A stretch of DNA of 64,000 bases, from contig NZ_CP084058.1 in assembly GCF_020215645.1 (NCBI RefSeq), forward strand, positions 1,488,001 through 1,552,000, given 5' to 3'. The translations under genes were made by a program, and so were the position numbers. The notes beneath the pieces are model-generated. The model was not told where the DNA came from. It saw only the letters and a list, made by a program, of their open reading frames with translations, and ran no database searches. The DNA comes from Nonomuraea gerenzanensis (GTDB taxonomy: Bacteria; Actinomycetota; Actinomycetes; Streptosporangiales; Streptosporangiaceae). This document shows positions 1 to 8,513 of the stretch, one piece after another. Every line of letters starts with the position of its first letter. Position 1 is the first letter of the stretch.

Positions 1-128
1 CCACCGACCGGCTGGTGGCCAAGGCCAGGGGAGCCAGGGCGGCCGGGGCGCTGGCCGTGGACTTCTACGCGTACGGGCTGGTGCCGCACCCGGTCCTCGA
101 CCGCATCCCGGCGGCCCTGTCGCTCTGA
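1..128 (+). CDS. C-terminal end of an unrecognised protein (partial)
   Basis: An open frame enters from the left edge, with its first full codon at base 3, and stops with TGA at 126-128. About 41 residues are visible. They end in an aromatic stretch (VDFYAYGLVPHPVLDRI) followed by a short helix-like tail. I do not recognise the family from this piece, and most of the gene lies outside the window. It is called coding because the frame is open, third positions are GC-rich and it ends cleanly just before a short repeat. Confidence 0.5.
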   Translation, partial: TDRLVAKARGARAAGALAVDFYAYGLVPHPVLDRIPAALSL

Positions 129-160
129 TCGGCGCTCTATTCGGCGCTCTATTCGGCGCT
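129..160. repeat. 12-bp tandem repeat after the first stop codon
   Basis: The unit TCGGCGCTCTAT occurs twice in full (129-140 and 141-152) and then partly (153-160), starting directly after the stop codon of the first gene. It looks like slippage in non-coding DNA; no function is inferred. Confidence 0.6.
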
Positions 161-192
161 GCAGCCGGCGCTCCTGCCTGCGCTTCTGCCGG

Positions 193-387
193 TCACGACA
201 GGTTCTTCTGCCTGACCTGCCACGGCCCCGAGCAGAGCCCGCAGTTCGGGCCGACGAACGCGGCCCTGGCCGTGGCGTCGCCCTTGAGCTGCCGCTTCAG
301 CCAGAGCGCCCCGACTCGCCCGAGCTCGCCGCCGTTGGGCTGGGAGTAGGTGCCGAAGTGCCCCACGTCCAGGTTGCCGCCCGTCAT
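193..387 (-). pseudogene. C-terminal remnant of an alpha/beta hydrolase
   Basis: This frame encodes 64 residues containing VGHFGTYSQPNGG, a LKRQLKGD segment and a final GPNCGLCSGPWQV. From memory this is the C-terminal end of a secreted alpha/beta-hydrolase family in actinomycetes: the catalytic-His region, a closing helix, then a Cys-x-x-Cys segment. The nucleophile elbow and the whole N-terminal domain are missing. The next in-frame codon upstream is the stop of the TetR gene at 403-405, so no longer version exists here. It is most simply a deletion remnant. A functional small protein is unlikely but not excluded. Confidence 0.5.
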
Positions 388-402
388 AAAAACGGTCGGA
401 TA

Positions 403-951
403 TCAGATGCCGTCGAGGAGGGCCGAGACCGCGTCGGTGGCGAAGTCGTCACCCGGTCGCAGCCCGCGGAAGACCGCCCGCATCCACACGGCCCCGGCCA
501 GCAGGTCGACGACCAGCATCGGGTCCACCGACGCCGCCAGCTCGCCCCTGCCGGCCGCGCGTTCGAAGATCTCCCGCTCCCTGGCGAACCGGTCGGCGAA
601 GAACCGCCGCGCGTCCAGCTCGGGATGGCGGACGGCGGCGCCGAGCGCGGCCACCGCGATGTCGCTGCCGGGCGGCTCGGTGAGCAGCCGCACCACGCCC
701 TCGACCAGCGCCACCAGGTCGCCGCGCAGGCTCCCGGTGTCGGGGGCGTCGAAGCCGAGCACGTCGGACTCGACCAGGGCCGCCCCCAGCAGCGCCGCCT
801 TCGACGGCCACCACCGGTAGATCGTCGTCTTGTTGACGCCCGAGCGCTCGGCGACCCCCTCGACGGTCAGCCCGTCGTAGCCCTTCTCGGCGACCAGCCG
901 CAACGTCGCATCGAAGATCTCCTGCTGCTTCCTCGGCGCCATGCGGCTCAT
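403..951 (-). CDS. TetR/AcrR family transcriptional regulator
   Basis: The 182-residue protein has a typical TetR N-terminal helix-turn-helix, with TVEGVAERSGVNKTTIYRWWPSK at about residues 28-50, and a helical C-terminal ligand domain containing an AVWMRAVFRGL helix. The ATG at 951 overlaps the TGA of the upstream LysE-type gene (948-950), which implies translational coupling; a second ATG lies three codons in. The likely role is local repression of the LysE exporter operon in response to an exported small molecule. The ligand cannot be read from sequence. Family assignment is confident, target assignment is inference from coupling. Confidence 0.9.
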   Translation of the reverse strand: MSRMAPRKQQEIFDATLRLVAEKGYDGLTVEGVAERSGVNKTTIYRWWPSKAALLGAALVESDVLGFDAPDTGSLRGDLVALVEGVVRLLTEPPGSDIAVAALGAAVRHPELDARRFFADRFAREREIFERAAGRGELAASVDPMLVVDLLAGAVWMRAVFRGLRPGDDFATDAVSALLDGI

Positions 952-1562
952 TGTCTCCCGGTGAACGCCGTGAGCACGCCGAGCCCGAGGTAGACGAAGC
1001 CGCTCGTGTACCGCAGGCTCCTGGCCGCGCGGGTGAGGCGCCGGCCCAGGGCGCCGGCCGCGAACGCGTACGCGAGGTCGGAGATCAGCCCCAGGAGCAT
1101 CAGCGTGAGGCCGTACACCACCACCTGCAGCGCGGGCGAGCCCGACTCGGGCCGCACGAACTGCGGCAGCAACGCCAGGAAGAACAGCAGGGTCTTGGGG
1201 TTGAACACGTTGACCAGCACCCCTTCGGCGAACACCTTGCGCAGCGGCTGCGGCTCTGGCCGCCCCGCCTCCGCCTGCTTGCTGGTGAACGCGCGGACCG
1301 CCAGGTAGCCGAGGTAGGCGACGCCGGCCCACTTGATGATCGTGTAGAGCGTGGCGGACTGCGCGATCACGTATGACAGGCCCGCGGCGGCGGCCGCGAC
1401 GTGCACCAGCGTGCCGAGCTCCACGCCCAGCGCGCTGACGAGGCCCGCCGCCCGGCCCTGGGACAGGCCCCTGGCGGTGATGTAGAGGTGGTTCGGCCCC
1501 GGGATGAGGACCAGGACGATCGAGGTTGTGAGGAAGAGAGCGAAGGTGGCGGGGGATATCAC
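948..1562 (-). CDS. LysE/RhtB family amino-acid (or derivative) exporter
   Basis: This is a membrane transporter of about 204 residues. It has the LysE-family N-terminal signature IPGPNHLYITARG in the first transmembrane helix, then several hydrophobic helices, and a loop around KTLLFFLALLPQFV that is typical of the family. Members export amino acids, homoserine lactones or related compounds across the cytoplasmic membrane. I chose GTG at 1562 because it gives the usual family length; an upstream TTG or GTG up to 1631 would add an unrelated leader. The gene is coupled to the downstream TetR gene by a 4-bp overlap. The substrate is unknown. Confidence 0.85.
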   Translation of the reverse strand: MISPATFALFLTTSIVLVLIPGPNHLYITARGLSQGRAAGLVSALGVELGTLVHVAAAAAGLSYVIAQSATLYTIIKWAGVAYLGYLAVRAFTSKQAEAGRPEPQPLRKVFAEGVLVNVFNPKTLLFFLALLPQFVRPESGSPALQVVVYGLTLMLLGLISDLAYAFAAGALGRRLTRAARSLRYTSGFVYLGLGVLTAFTGRQ

Positions 1563-1665
1563 AAGGGAGCAGCGTAGGGTGGTTTTGGTATGTCGAAAGA
1601 GGGCCAATCTCGCACCGGAATCCCGGACCAATCGGTTGTCGGAGCGTCATGGCATAGTTTCTGAC

Positions 1666-4419
1666 GTGAACGGTCTTCTCGTCGGGCGATCCGCGGAGCT
1701 GACAGGCCTGGTGCGGGTGCTGTCCGCGGCCGGCGAGGGTGTGGCCGGAGTGGCGCTCGTCGGCGGTGACGCGGGGATCGGCAAGACCCGGCTGATCACC
1801 GAGCTGGCAGCCGAGGCCCGCGAGCGCGGGTTCAACGTGCTCGTCGGGCAGTGCGCCGAGCTCGGCGACGCGCTGCCGTACCTCCCGCTGGCCGACGCGC
1901 TGCGCGGCGCGGAGCCCGCCGTGCGCGAGGCCGCCGCCGCCCATCCCATGCTGGGCCAGCTCCTGCCGGGCACCGAGAGCGCGCCCTCGGCGGGGCTCAC
2001 CCAGCAGCGGCTGTTCGGCTCGCTGCTCGGCCTGCTCGCCGACGTGCAGCCCGTGCTGTTCGTGATCGAGGACCTGCACTGGGCCGACCGTTCCACCCGT
2101 GACCTGCTGGTCTTCCTCAGCCGCATGGTGCAGAGCGAGCGCGTCTGCGTCGTGGGCACCTACCGCACCGACGACCTGCACCGCCGCCACCCGCTGCGCT
2201 CCGTGCTGGCCGAGCTGAAGCGCCTGCCGACCGTGATGAGCGTGGAGCTGGGGCCGCTGGGCTCCGGCGAGATGTCCGACTACGTCGCCACCCTCGGCGA
2301 GGTGGACGCCCACGAGCTCGGCCTCATCGTCACCCGCGCCGACGGCAACCCGTTCTACGCCGAGGAGCTGTTCGCGGCCATGGCCGAGGGCGACAGCCTG
2401 CCCGACGGCCTGGCCAGCCTGCTGATGTCGCGGGTCGAGGTGCTCTCGGAGGCCGGTCAGCGGGTGCTGCGGGCCGCCGCCGTGGCCGGGCGCCGGGTGG
2501 AGGACGACCTGCTGCGCGAGGTGTCGGGGCTGCCGCTCGACGAGTTCGAGGAGGCGGTCAGGGAGATCGTCTCGCGCGGGCTGCTCAAGGTGCGGGGCCA
2601 CGGTTACACCTTCCGCCACGCGCTGCTGCAGGAGGCCGTCTACACCGACCTGCTGCCGGGCGAGCGCACCCGGCTGCACGCGGCCTTCGCCCGCCTGCTC
2701 ACCTCCCCGGCCGAGCTGGCCCACCACCACCTCGCCGGCCACGACCTGGCCGGCGCGCTGGCCGCGTCCGTCGAGGCGGGCAGGCAGGCCGAGCGGGTCG
2801 GCGCGCCCGCCGAGGCCCACAGCCACTACGACCGGGCGCTCGGCCTGTGGGACCGGGTGGACGACGCGGCGCGGCTGGCCGGGGAGAGCCGCGTGGAGCT
2901 GGCCTTCCGCAGCGCCGTCATGGCCGCCGACAGCGGCGACAAGCACCGGGCCGTGGTGCAGCTCAAGGCGCTGCCGCAGACGTCCGAGGTGAGCGAGCGG
3001 CTCGCCTACTACCTGTACGAGTCGGACGACGCCGAAGGCGCGATCGTGGCGGCCGAGCACGCGGTGGCCAGCGCGGACGACGAGGCGACGCTCGCCCGCG
3101 CGATGGCCACCCAGGCCCGCACGCTGGTGTGGAGCCCGCGGCATCAGGAGGTCGAGGCTCTGACGAGCAGGGCGCTGGAGACGGCCCGCGCGGCCGGCGC
3201 CAGGGACGCCGAGGTGGGCGCGCTGCTCACCCTGGCCATCGTCGTGGAGTACCGCGGCGACCTGCACCGGGCGCACGAGCTGGTCGACCTGGCCATGTCC
3301 AGGCCCAGCGGCGATCTGGCCATGGACCTGCGGGCCCGCTTCCACCACGCCCGCATCCACTACGAGCAGGGGCTGCTCGCGCACGCCGCCGAGGTGGCCG
3401 ACGACGGCATCAAGCTGGCCTCCGAGAACGGCCTCAAGTGGAGCACCTACGGCACCGACCTGCGGTTCCTGCGCTTCCTCATCCACTACGTGGCCGGTGA
3501 GTGGGACCAGGCCGAGGCGGTCGCGGCCGGCTTCGGCGCCAGGGTCGGCACCGCGCCGGAGGCCACCCTGTCGTCGTTCGCGCTGTTCATCGAGGTGGCG
3601 CGGGGCCTGCCCGCGGTCGAGGCCCGGCTGAGCTGGCTGCGGCCCTTCTGGGGCGACGAGCTGGTCTCGTACATGTCGAGAGGGCTGGCGGCCGAGCACG
3701 CGCTGTGGCGCGGCGACCCGGCGACGGCGCTCGACCACGTGCGGGCGGTCATCGCGGCGCAGATCGACGGCGACTCGGGCAACATCCGGATGGCCGCCAT
3801 CGGGCTGTGGGCGCTGGCCGAGCTGGGCAGCACCGAGGGCGCCGACGACCTGCGCGCGCACGCCCGCCTGGCCGTCGAGGCCGGCCCCACGGGCGAGGGC
3901 GTGCACCTGGGGCCCGAGGGTCAGGCGTGGGCGCTGCGCGTGGAGGCCGAGTGGCACCGCGTGCACGGGCGGCTCGACGTGGATTTGTGGCGGCAGGTGG
4001 TGGCGGCGTTCGACTTCGGCTTCGTCTACGAGACCGCGCGCTCACGGTGGCGGCTGGCCGAGGCGCTGCTGGCCGCCGGCGACCGTGACGCGGCCCAGGC
4101 GGAGTGGGAGCGGGCCAGGGAGGTGGCGGGCAAGCTGCGTGCCGTGCCGCTGGAGAACGCGCTGCTCGACTTCGGCCGCCGCGCCCGCTTCACCGTGCCG
4201 GGGGGCGGCCCCGGGCACGGCGAGGGCGGGCTGACGGCGCGGGAGGCCGAGGTGCTGCGGCTGGTGGCCGAGGGGCTGACCAACCGCGAGATCGCGGAGC
4301 GGCTGTTCATCGCGCAGAAGACGGTGAGCGTGCACGTGTCCAACATCCTGGGCAAGCTGGAGGTCTCCACCCGCACCCAGGCGGTCGCCGCGGCCCGGCG
4401 GCTGGGGCTGCTGGAGTAG
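1666..4419 (+). CDS. LuxR-family AAA ATPase regulator (LAL type)
   Basis: This is a 917-residue regulator. It carries a Walker A motif GGDAGIGKT at residues 33-41, a Walker B-like segment (FVIEDLHWAD) near residue 130, a long helical TPR-like middle region, and a C-terminal LuxR helix-turn-helix (LTAREAEVLRLVAEGLTNRE) in the last 65 residues. Such large ATP-binding LuxR regulators activate operons in response to ligands bound by the ATPase/TPR part. The GTG at 1666 begins immediately before the conserved LVGRSAEL box. The gene runs divergently from LysE-TetR, with about 100 bp between them, so it may act on that operon. The target is not shown by the sequence. Confidence 0.9.
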   Translation: MNGLLVGRSAELTGLVRVLSAAGEGVAGVALVGGDAGIGKTRLITELAAEARERGFNVLVGQCAELGDALPYLPLADALRGAEPAVREAAAAHPMLGQLLPGTESAPSAGLTQQRLFGSLLGLLADVQPVLFVIEDLHWADRSTRDLLVFLSRMVQSERVCVVGTYRTDDLHRRHPLRSVLAELKRLPTVMSVELGPLGSGEMSDYVATLGEVDAHELGLIVTRADGNPFYAEELFAAMAEGDSLPDGLASLLMSRVEVLSEAGQRVLRAAAVAGRRVEDDLLREVSGLPLDEFEEAVREIVSRGLLKVRGHGYTFRHALLQEAVYTDLLPGERTRLHAAFARLLTSPAELAHHHLAGHDLAGALAASVEAGRQAERVGAPAEAHSHYDRALGLWDRVDDAARLAGESRVELAFRSAVMAADSGDKHRAVVQLKALPQTSEVSERLAYYLYESDDAEGAIVAAEHAVASADDEATLARAMATQARTLVWSPRHQEVEALTSRALETARAAGARDAEVGALLTLAIVVEYRGDLHRAHELVDLAMSRPSGDLAMDLRARFHHARIHYEQGLLAHAAEVADDGIKLASENGLKWSTYGTDLRFLRFLIHYVAGEWDQAEAVAAGFGARVGTAPEATLSSFALFIEVARGLPAVEARLSWLRPFWGDELVSYMSRGLAAEHALWRGDPATALDHVRAVIAAQIDGDSGNIRMAAIGLWALAELGSTEGADDLRAHARLAVEAGPTGEGVHLGPEGQAWALRVEAEWHRVHGRLDVDLWRQVVAAFDFGFVYETARSRWRLAEALLAAGDRDAAQAEWERAREVAGKLRAVPLENALLDFGRRARFTVPGGGPGHGEGGLTAREAEVLRLVAEGLTNREIAERLFIAQKTVSVHVSNILGKLEVSTRTQAVAAARRLGLLE

Positions 4420-4425
4420 CGGTGG

Positions 4426-5397
4426 CTAGCCCGACGCTCCGCCGGCGAGGATCGAGGACACCTCGAAGCGCTGCTTGAGGTAGCCGAACTCGAGCATCAG
4501 GTCGGCCACGCGCTGCACCCGGGCCGGGTCAACGGCCGTGGAGAAGCCGCCGAGCTTCATGGTGGCGGCGGTCTCCTGGTCGATCTTGGTGTACTTCTGC
4601 AGGGCGGCGGTGACCTCGGCCGTGTTCGAGCGGGCCAGCTCGGTCGCCTTGCGCAGGGCGCGCTGGAAGGCGGCGACGGACTTCGGGCTCTGCTGGGCGA
4701 AGGTCTCCGTGACCAGGTAGCCGGCGATCGGGAAGTCGGCCAGCGGCCCGGTGAACAGGTCGCTCAGCGTGACCGCGCCGAGCGTCCTGGCCGCCGCCTG
4801 GTGGAACGGCTCGGGCAGCAGCGCCACGTCCACCTGGCCGCTGTCCAGCGCCCCGGCCATCTCGGGGAAGGGCCGCTCGACGAACTTGACGTCGTCGGGT
4901 CGCAGCCCGGCGGGCTTGAGCAGGGCGCTGACGGACAGGGTGGAGATGTTGTTCAGGGTGTTCACGCCGATCGTGCGGCCCTTGAGGTCGGCCACCCGGG
5001 TGATCGGGGAGCCCTTCTTCGTCATGAGCAGGAAGTTGCCGGGCTGGGCGGCGTACGCGTCGCCGACGACCTTGATCTTGACGGTGCCGCTGGCCGAGGC
5101 GAGCAGGGCGGAGACGTAGTTGCTGTGCAGGACGTCGAGCTTGCCGGAGACCAGGTCGGGCATCGCCGCCGCGCCGCCCGAGATCAGCTCCGTCCGCACC
5201 TTGAGCCCCTCGGCGGCGAAATAGCCCTTGTCGATGGCGAGCTGAATGGGCGCCACCTCCGGGAGCGGCAACATTCCGATCCTGATTTCGGTCTTTTCCG
5301 GGCCGGTGGATTGCGAGGCCGGATTACCGCCGCCCCCACAGGCGGTGAGCAGTAATGCCGCGACGCAGAGGACGGACAGGCGCCGGATATCTGACAT
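4426..5397 (-). CDS. ABC transporter substrate-binding lipoprotein (SsuA/NMT1-like)
   Basis: The product is 323 residues with a lipoprotein signal peptide (lipobox LTAC, Cys20, then a Gly-rich linker). The mature part begins with an EIRIGMLPLPEVAPIQLAID strand and continues with a KGYFAAEGLKV segment, the pattern of periplasmic-binding proteins of the nitrate/taurine/sulfonate class. The ATG at 5397 has a good GAGGAG ribosome site 5-10 bases upstream. It lies downstream of two permease genes on the same strand, so it is the binding component of that importer. Sulfonate, taurine or a thiamine precursor are possible substrates and none is proven. It converges on the LuxR gene with only a few bases between. 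Confidence 0.87.
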   Translation of the reverse strand: MSDIRRLSVLCVAALLLTACGGGGNPASQSTGPEKTEIRIGMLPLPEVAPIQLAIDKGYFAAEGLKVRTELISGGAAAMPDLVSGKLDVLHSNYVSALLASASGTVKIKVVGDAYAAQPGNFLLMTKKGSPITRVADLKGRTIGVNTLNNISTLSVSALLKPAGLRPDDVKFVERPFPEMAGALDSGQVDVALLPEPFHQAAARTLGAVTLSDLFTGPLADFPIAGYLVTETFAQQSPKSVAAFQRALRKATELARSNTAEVTAALQKYTKIDQETAATMKLGGFSTAVDPARVQRVADLMLEFGYLKQRFEVSSILAGGASG

Positions 5398-5471
5398 GAG
5401 CGCTCCTCGTGGAGTAAACACATGAGACAAAGGCAGAACTGCGAGCTTAACCGTGACCTGTGTCAGATTCG

Positions 5472-6254
5472 CTACATCTTTGCGTCATGCCAGGTGAGCG
5501 CCCTTTTCTCAAGAAACAGAAAGCCCTGGTTGAGCAGATAACCCAGGACTCCGAGCAGCACGATCGCCCCCCACACGCCCGGCAGGTCGAACGCCCGCTG
5601 CGCGGCCCTGAGCTGGAACCCGATGCCCTCGGTGCTGAAGAACTCCGCGATGACCATGAGGATCAGCGCCAGCGAGAGGCTGAGCCGCAGCCCCGCGAAG
5701 ATCTTGGGCGCCGCCGACGGCAGGATGATCCGCAGCAGCCGCTGCCCGCGCGTCAGCCCGAACACCCGCGCCGTGTCCAGATGCAGCGGCTCGACGCCGC
5801 GCGCCCCGTCGGCCGCGTTGAACAGCACCGGCCACACGATGCCGAACGTGATCGTGGCGATCTGCATGCGCGTGCCCGTCGAGAACAGCGCCAGGAACAT
5901 CGGCAGCAACGCCGGCGCCGGCAGCGCCCGCCCGAACTGGATGATCGGGTCGAGGAACCGGTGGAGCAGCGGCGAGCGCCCGAGCGCCACGCCGATCGTC
6001 ACCCCGCCCACCCCGGCCAGCACCCAGCCCGCCAGCAGCCTGCCCAGGCTCTGCGGGAAGTTGCCCAGGGCGGTGTCGTTCAGCCAGAGCCGGGCGGGGG
6101 AGCCGGTGAACCACAGCTCGCGCATGTGCCCGACGATGACCGACGGCGGCGGGAAGAACGGGTGCGCCATGGCCCGCGTGGCCAGCTCCCACAGCACGAG
6201 CACGACCGGCACCACCCACAACCTGGCGCACCACCGCAGCACGCGCGCGATCAC
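5472..6254 (-). CDS. ABC transporter permease (SsuC/TauC-like)
   Basis: This 260-residue multi-helix membrane protein belongs to the binding-protein-dependent transport permease family. The cytoplasmic coupling loop, with its EAA-type pattern (ARVFGLTRGQRLLRIILPSA), sits at about residues 165-185. Its GTG start at 6254 overlaps the TGA of the upstream permease by 4 bp (6251-6254), so the two are coupled. With its neighbour it probably forms a heterodimeric channel for the lipoprotein-delivered substrate. No ATP-binding subunit is encoded nearby, so the ATPase must come from elsewhere in the genome or the system is incomplete. Confidence 0.85.
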   Translation of the reverse strand: MIARVLRWCARLWVVPVVLVLWELATRAMAHPFFPPPSVIVGHMRELWFTGSPARLWLNDTALGNFPQSLGRLLAGWVLAGVGGVTIGVALGRSPLLHRFLDPIIQFGRALPAPALLPMFLALFSTGTRMQIATITFGIVWPVLFNAADGARGVEPLHLDTARVFGLTRGQRLLRIILPSAAPKIFAGLRLSLSLALILMVIAEFFSTEGIGFQLRAAQRAFDLPGVWGAIVLLGVLGYLLNQGFLFLEKRALTWHDAKM

Positions 6255-7045
6255 GCGGCCACCCCCGGATGCCAGTGGAACAGCCGCCGCTCGGCCAGGA
6301 CGAACGCGCCGTTCGTGGCGATGCCCAGCACCCCCGCCCAGACGGTGGCGGCGACGGTCAGCGTGAGCCCGTCGGGGCTGCTGCCGGCCAGGATGATGAA
6401 CGCGCCGATGCCGTCGGAGCCGCCCGCGAGCAGCTCCGTGCTGATGGCCAGGATGAGCGCGATCGTGGCGGCCACCCGGATGCCCGTCGCGATGAACGGG
6501 GCCGTGCTCGGCAGCGAGACCCGCAGCAGCACCGCCAGCCGGCCGAAGCCGAAGGTGCGCAGGGTCTCCTTGGCCAGGGGGTCGACCTCCCTGAGGCCGT
6601 ACATGGTGTTGATCAGGATCGGCCACGTGGCGGCGTACATGATCATGGCGATCTTCATGTCCAGCCGCTCGGTGAACACGAACGCCGCGAGCGGGATGAG
6701 CGCCACGGACGGGATCGGCCGCAGGAACTCGATCACCGGCCGCAACGCCCGCTCCACCGCCGGCACGCTGCCCAGCAGCAGCCCGGCCGGGACGGCGAAC
6801 GCCACCGTCAGCGCCAGCCCGAGCGCCCACGCCGCGAAGGTGGCGCCGACGTCGAGCAGGAATTCCGGATCGGCCGCCAATTCGGCCGTGGTGATCAGCA
6901 CGGTGGAGGCGAGCGGGAATTGCACGGTGGAAACGAGGCCGAGCCGGCCGGCCGCCTCCGCGAGCAGGATCAGCCCGGTCACGCCGAGAAAACCGCAGAA
7001 TAACGCGCTGTCAAAGGGGTTGCGGGGAAGCAGCCGGGGGATCAA
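6251..7045 (-). CDS. ABC transporter permease (SsuC/TauC-like), second subunit
   Basis: This is a second permease of the same family. It has a cytoplasmic loop LAKETLRTFGFGRLAVLLRV followed by SLPSTAPFIATGIRV, which is the EAA coupling motif, and about six hydrophobic helices. The start is uncertain: no ATG exists in a plausible place. I chose TTG at 7045, giving 264 residues, the usual length; longer versions reach TTG at 7192, overlapping the upstream kinase gene. Its stop overlaps the next permease start. It belongs to one operon with the second permease and the lipoprotein, and possibly the upstream sugar-acid kinase. Confidence 0.8.
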   Translation of the reverse strand: MIPRLLPRNPFDSALFCGFLGVTGLILLAEAAGRLGLVSTVQFPLASTVLITTAELAADPEFLLDVGATFAAWALGLALTVAFAVPAGLLLGSVPAVERALRPVIEFLRPIPSVALIPLAAFVFTERLDMKIAMIMYAATWPILINTMYGLREVDPLAKETLRTFGFGRLAVLLRVSLPSTAPFIATGIRVAATIALILAISTELLAGGSDGIGAFIILAGSSPDGLTLTVAATVWAGVLGIATNGAFVLAERRLFHWHPGVAA

Positions 7046-7175
7046 GAGATCGCCCCGGTGAGGAGAAACACCATGTAGCTCTCCATATTCCTCCGATACG
7101 GCGAATATGGAGCCAGCGTAATCGATCAGTTGTGCGGATCGGCGGGTGTCCGGGGGTGAATGCCGGGGCGCGATT

Positions 7176-8408
7176 TCAGCGGGAGGCCTCAAGCAGCAGA
7201 TCGGGGTCGCCGAAGTTGCCGGACTTCAGCAGCAGCGCCGGCCCCGACGGGGCGAAGATCCACGGGACGCCGCGCGCCGCCTCGGCCCCGATCACGCCGC
7301 CGGGCACGCCGAGCGCGCTCACGACCGCGCCGGACGTCTCACCGCCCGCCGTGACCAGCCGGGTGACACCCCGCTCGACCAGCCCCCGGGCGATGCGGCC
7401 GAGGGCCGTCTCCAGGATCGTGGCCGACCGCTCGGCCCCCAGGGTGTCCTGGACGCGGCGCAGCTTCGCCGGCTCCAGCGACGAGTAGACCAGCGGGGCG
7501 CCGGTGCCGGGGTCGAGGGCGTCGTACCAGGCCAGGGCCCGCCTGGTGAGCGAGTCGGGGTCCTGGTCGGCCAGTACGTCGAGCCGGTGTGCCGGTCTGC
7601 CCGCCTCGATCATGACCTGGACCTGCTGGAGCGTACGGGCCGAGCAGCTACCGGCCAGCACGGCGGCAGGACCGGACGGCTCGGGCGCCGGCTCGTCGTC
7701 GTACCCGGCGCCGGCCCGCGCCGCGGCCAGGCCGCCCGCCAGCCCCGCCGCGCCCGCCACCAGCGGCGCCCGGGCCAGCGCGCGGCCGGCCGTCATCAGG
7801 TCCTCCTCCTCCAGCGCGTCCACGAACGCGTACCGCACCCCCTGCTCGCGCAGCTCGGCCAGCCGCCGCTCGACCGCCCGCCCGCGCACGTGCGGCAGCG
7901 TCACCACCCCCGACCGGTAGGCGCTCTGCGCCTCCAGCAGGCGCGGCAGGTACGAGTCGGTCATCGGGGTGAGCGGGTGGTGGCGCATGTGGGACTCGCC
8001 GAGCAGCACGTCACCGACGAAGAGGTAGCCGTTGTACTGCGTGCGGCCGTGCTCGGGCGAGCTCGGCGTCATCGGGACGATCGGCGCCTCCATGGCGTCG
8101 GCCAGCGCGTCCAGCACCGGGCCGATGTTGCCGTCGGGGGTGGAGTCGAAGGTCGAGCAGTATTTGAAGTAGACCTGCTCAGCGGCGCCGTGCGCACGCA
8201 GCCAGCGCAGCGCGCGCAGGGAGCGGGCCACCGCGTCGGCCTTGTGGATCGTGCGGGTCTTGAGCGCGATCACGACGGCGTCGTGCTCGGGAGGCTGCGC
8301 GCCCTGCGGCGGAAGCCCGAAGTACAGGAGGGTGCGGATGCCCCGGCGGCGCAGCGCCACGGCCACGTCGGTCGCGCCGGTGAAGTCGTCCGCGATGGCG
8401 CCGATCAT
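7176..8408 (-). CDS. Four-carbon acid sugar kinase family protein (OtnK-like)
   Basis: The 410-residue protein starts with IGAIADDFTGATDVA, the N-terminal signature of the DUF1537/four-carbon acid sugar kinase family, followed by a KTRTI segment. It ends with a nucleotide-binding C-terminal domain (VTAGGETSGAVVSALG and IFAPSGPALLLKSGNFG). Characterised members phosphorylate 3-oxo-tetronate or D-threonate for catabolism. The ATG at 8408 is clear. No aldolase, isomerase or dehydrogenase partner is next to it; instead it precedes a sulfonate-type ABC importer on the same strand. The reaction is inferred from family and the substrate is unknown. Confidence 0.85.
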   Translation of the reverse strand: MIGAIADDFTGATDVAVALRRRGIRTLLYFGLPPQGAQPPEHDAVVIALKTRTIHKADAVARSLRALRWLRAHGAAEQVYFKYCSTFDSTPDGNIGPVLDALADAMEAPIVPMTPSSPEHGRTQYNGYLFVGDVLLGESHMRHHPLTPMTDSYLPRLLEAQSAYRSGVVTLPHVRGRAVERRLAELREQGVRYAFVDALEEEDLMTAGRALARAPLVAGAAGLAGGLAAARAGAGYDDEPAPEPSGPAAVLAGSCSARTLQQVQVMIEAGRPAHRLDVLADQDPDSLTRRALAWYDALDPGTGAPLVYSSLEPAKLRRVQDTLGAERSATILETALGRIARGLVERGVTRLVTAGGETSGAVVSALGVPGGVIGAEAARGVPWIFAPSGPALLLKSGNFGDPDLLLEASR

Positions 8409-8513
8409 CGGTGCCCCGCCGGCCTGGTGTCGATGCTGTCGTGGTGCGAGTCGAACATGATGCCGACGTTATCGGCGTCCGGTCACCAAGCCACCCGCAC
8501 CCCTCAGAACGGG

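Noticed and set aside
403..3966. A 1187-codon open frame on the minus strand across the LuxR gene
   Set aside because: It is the antisense shadow of the plus-strand LuxR gene joined to the real TetR frame. Most of it is low-complexity Arg/Gly/Ala/His sequence with no domains.
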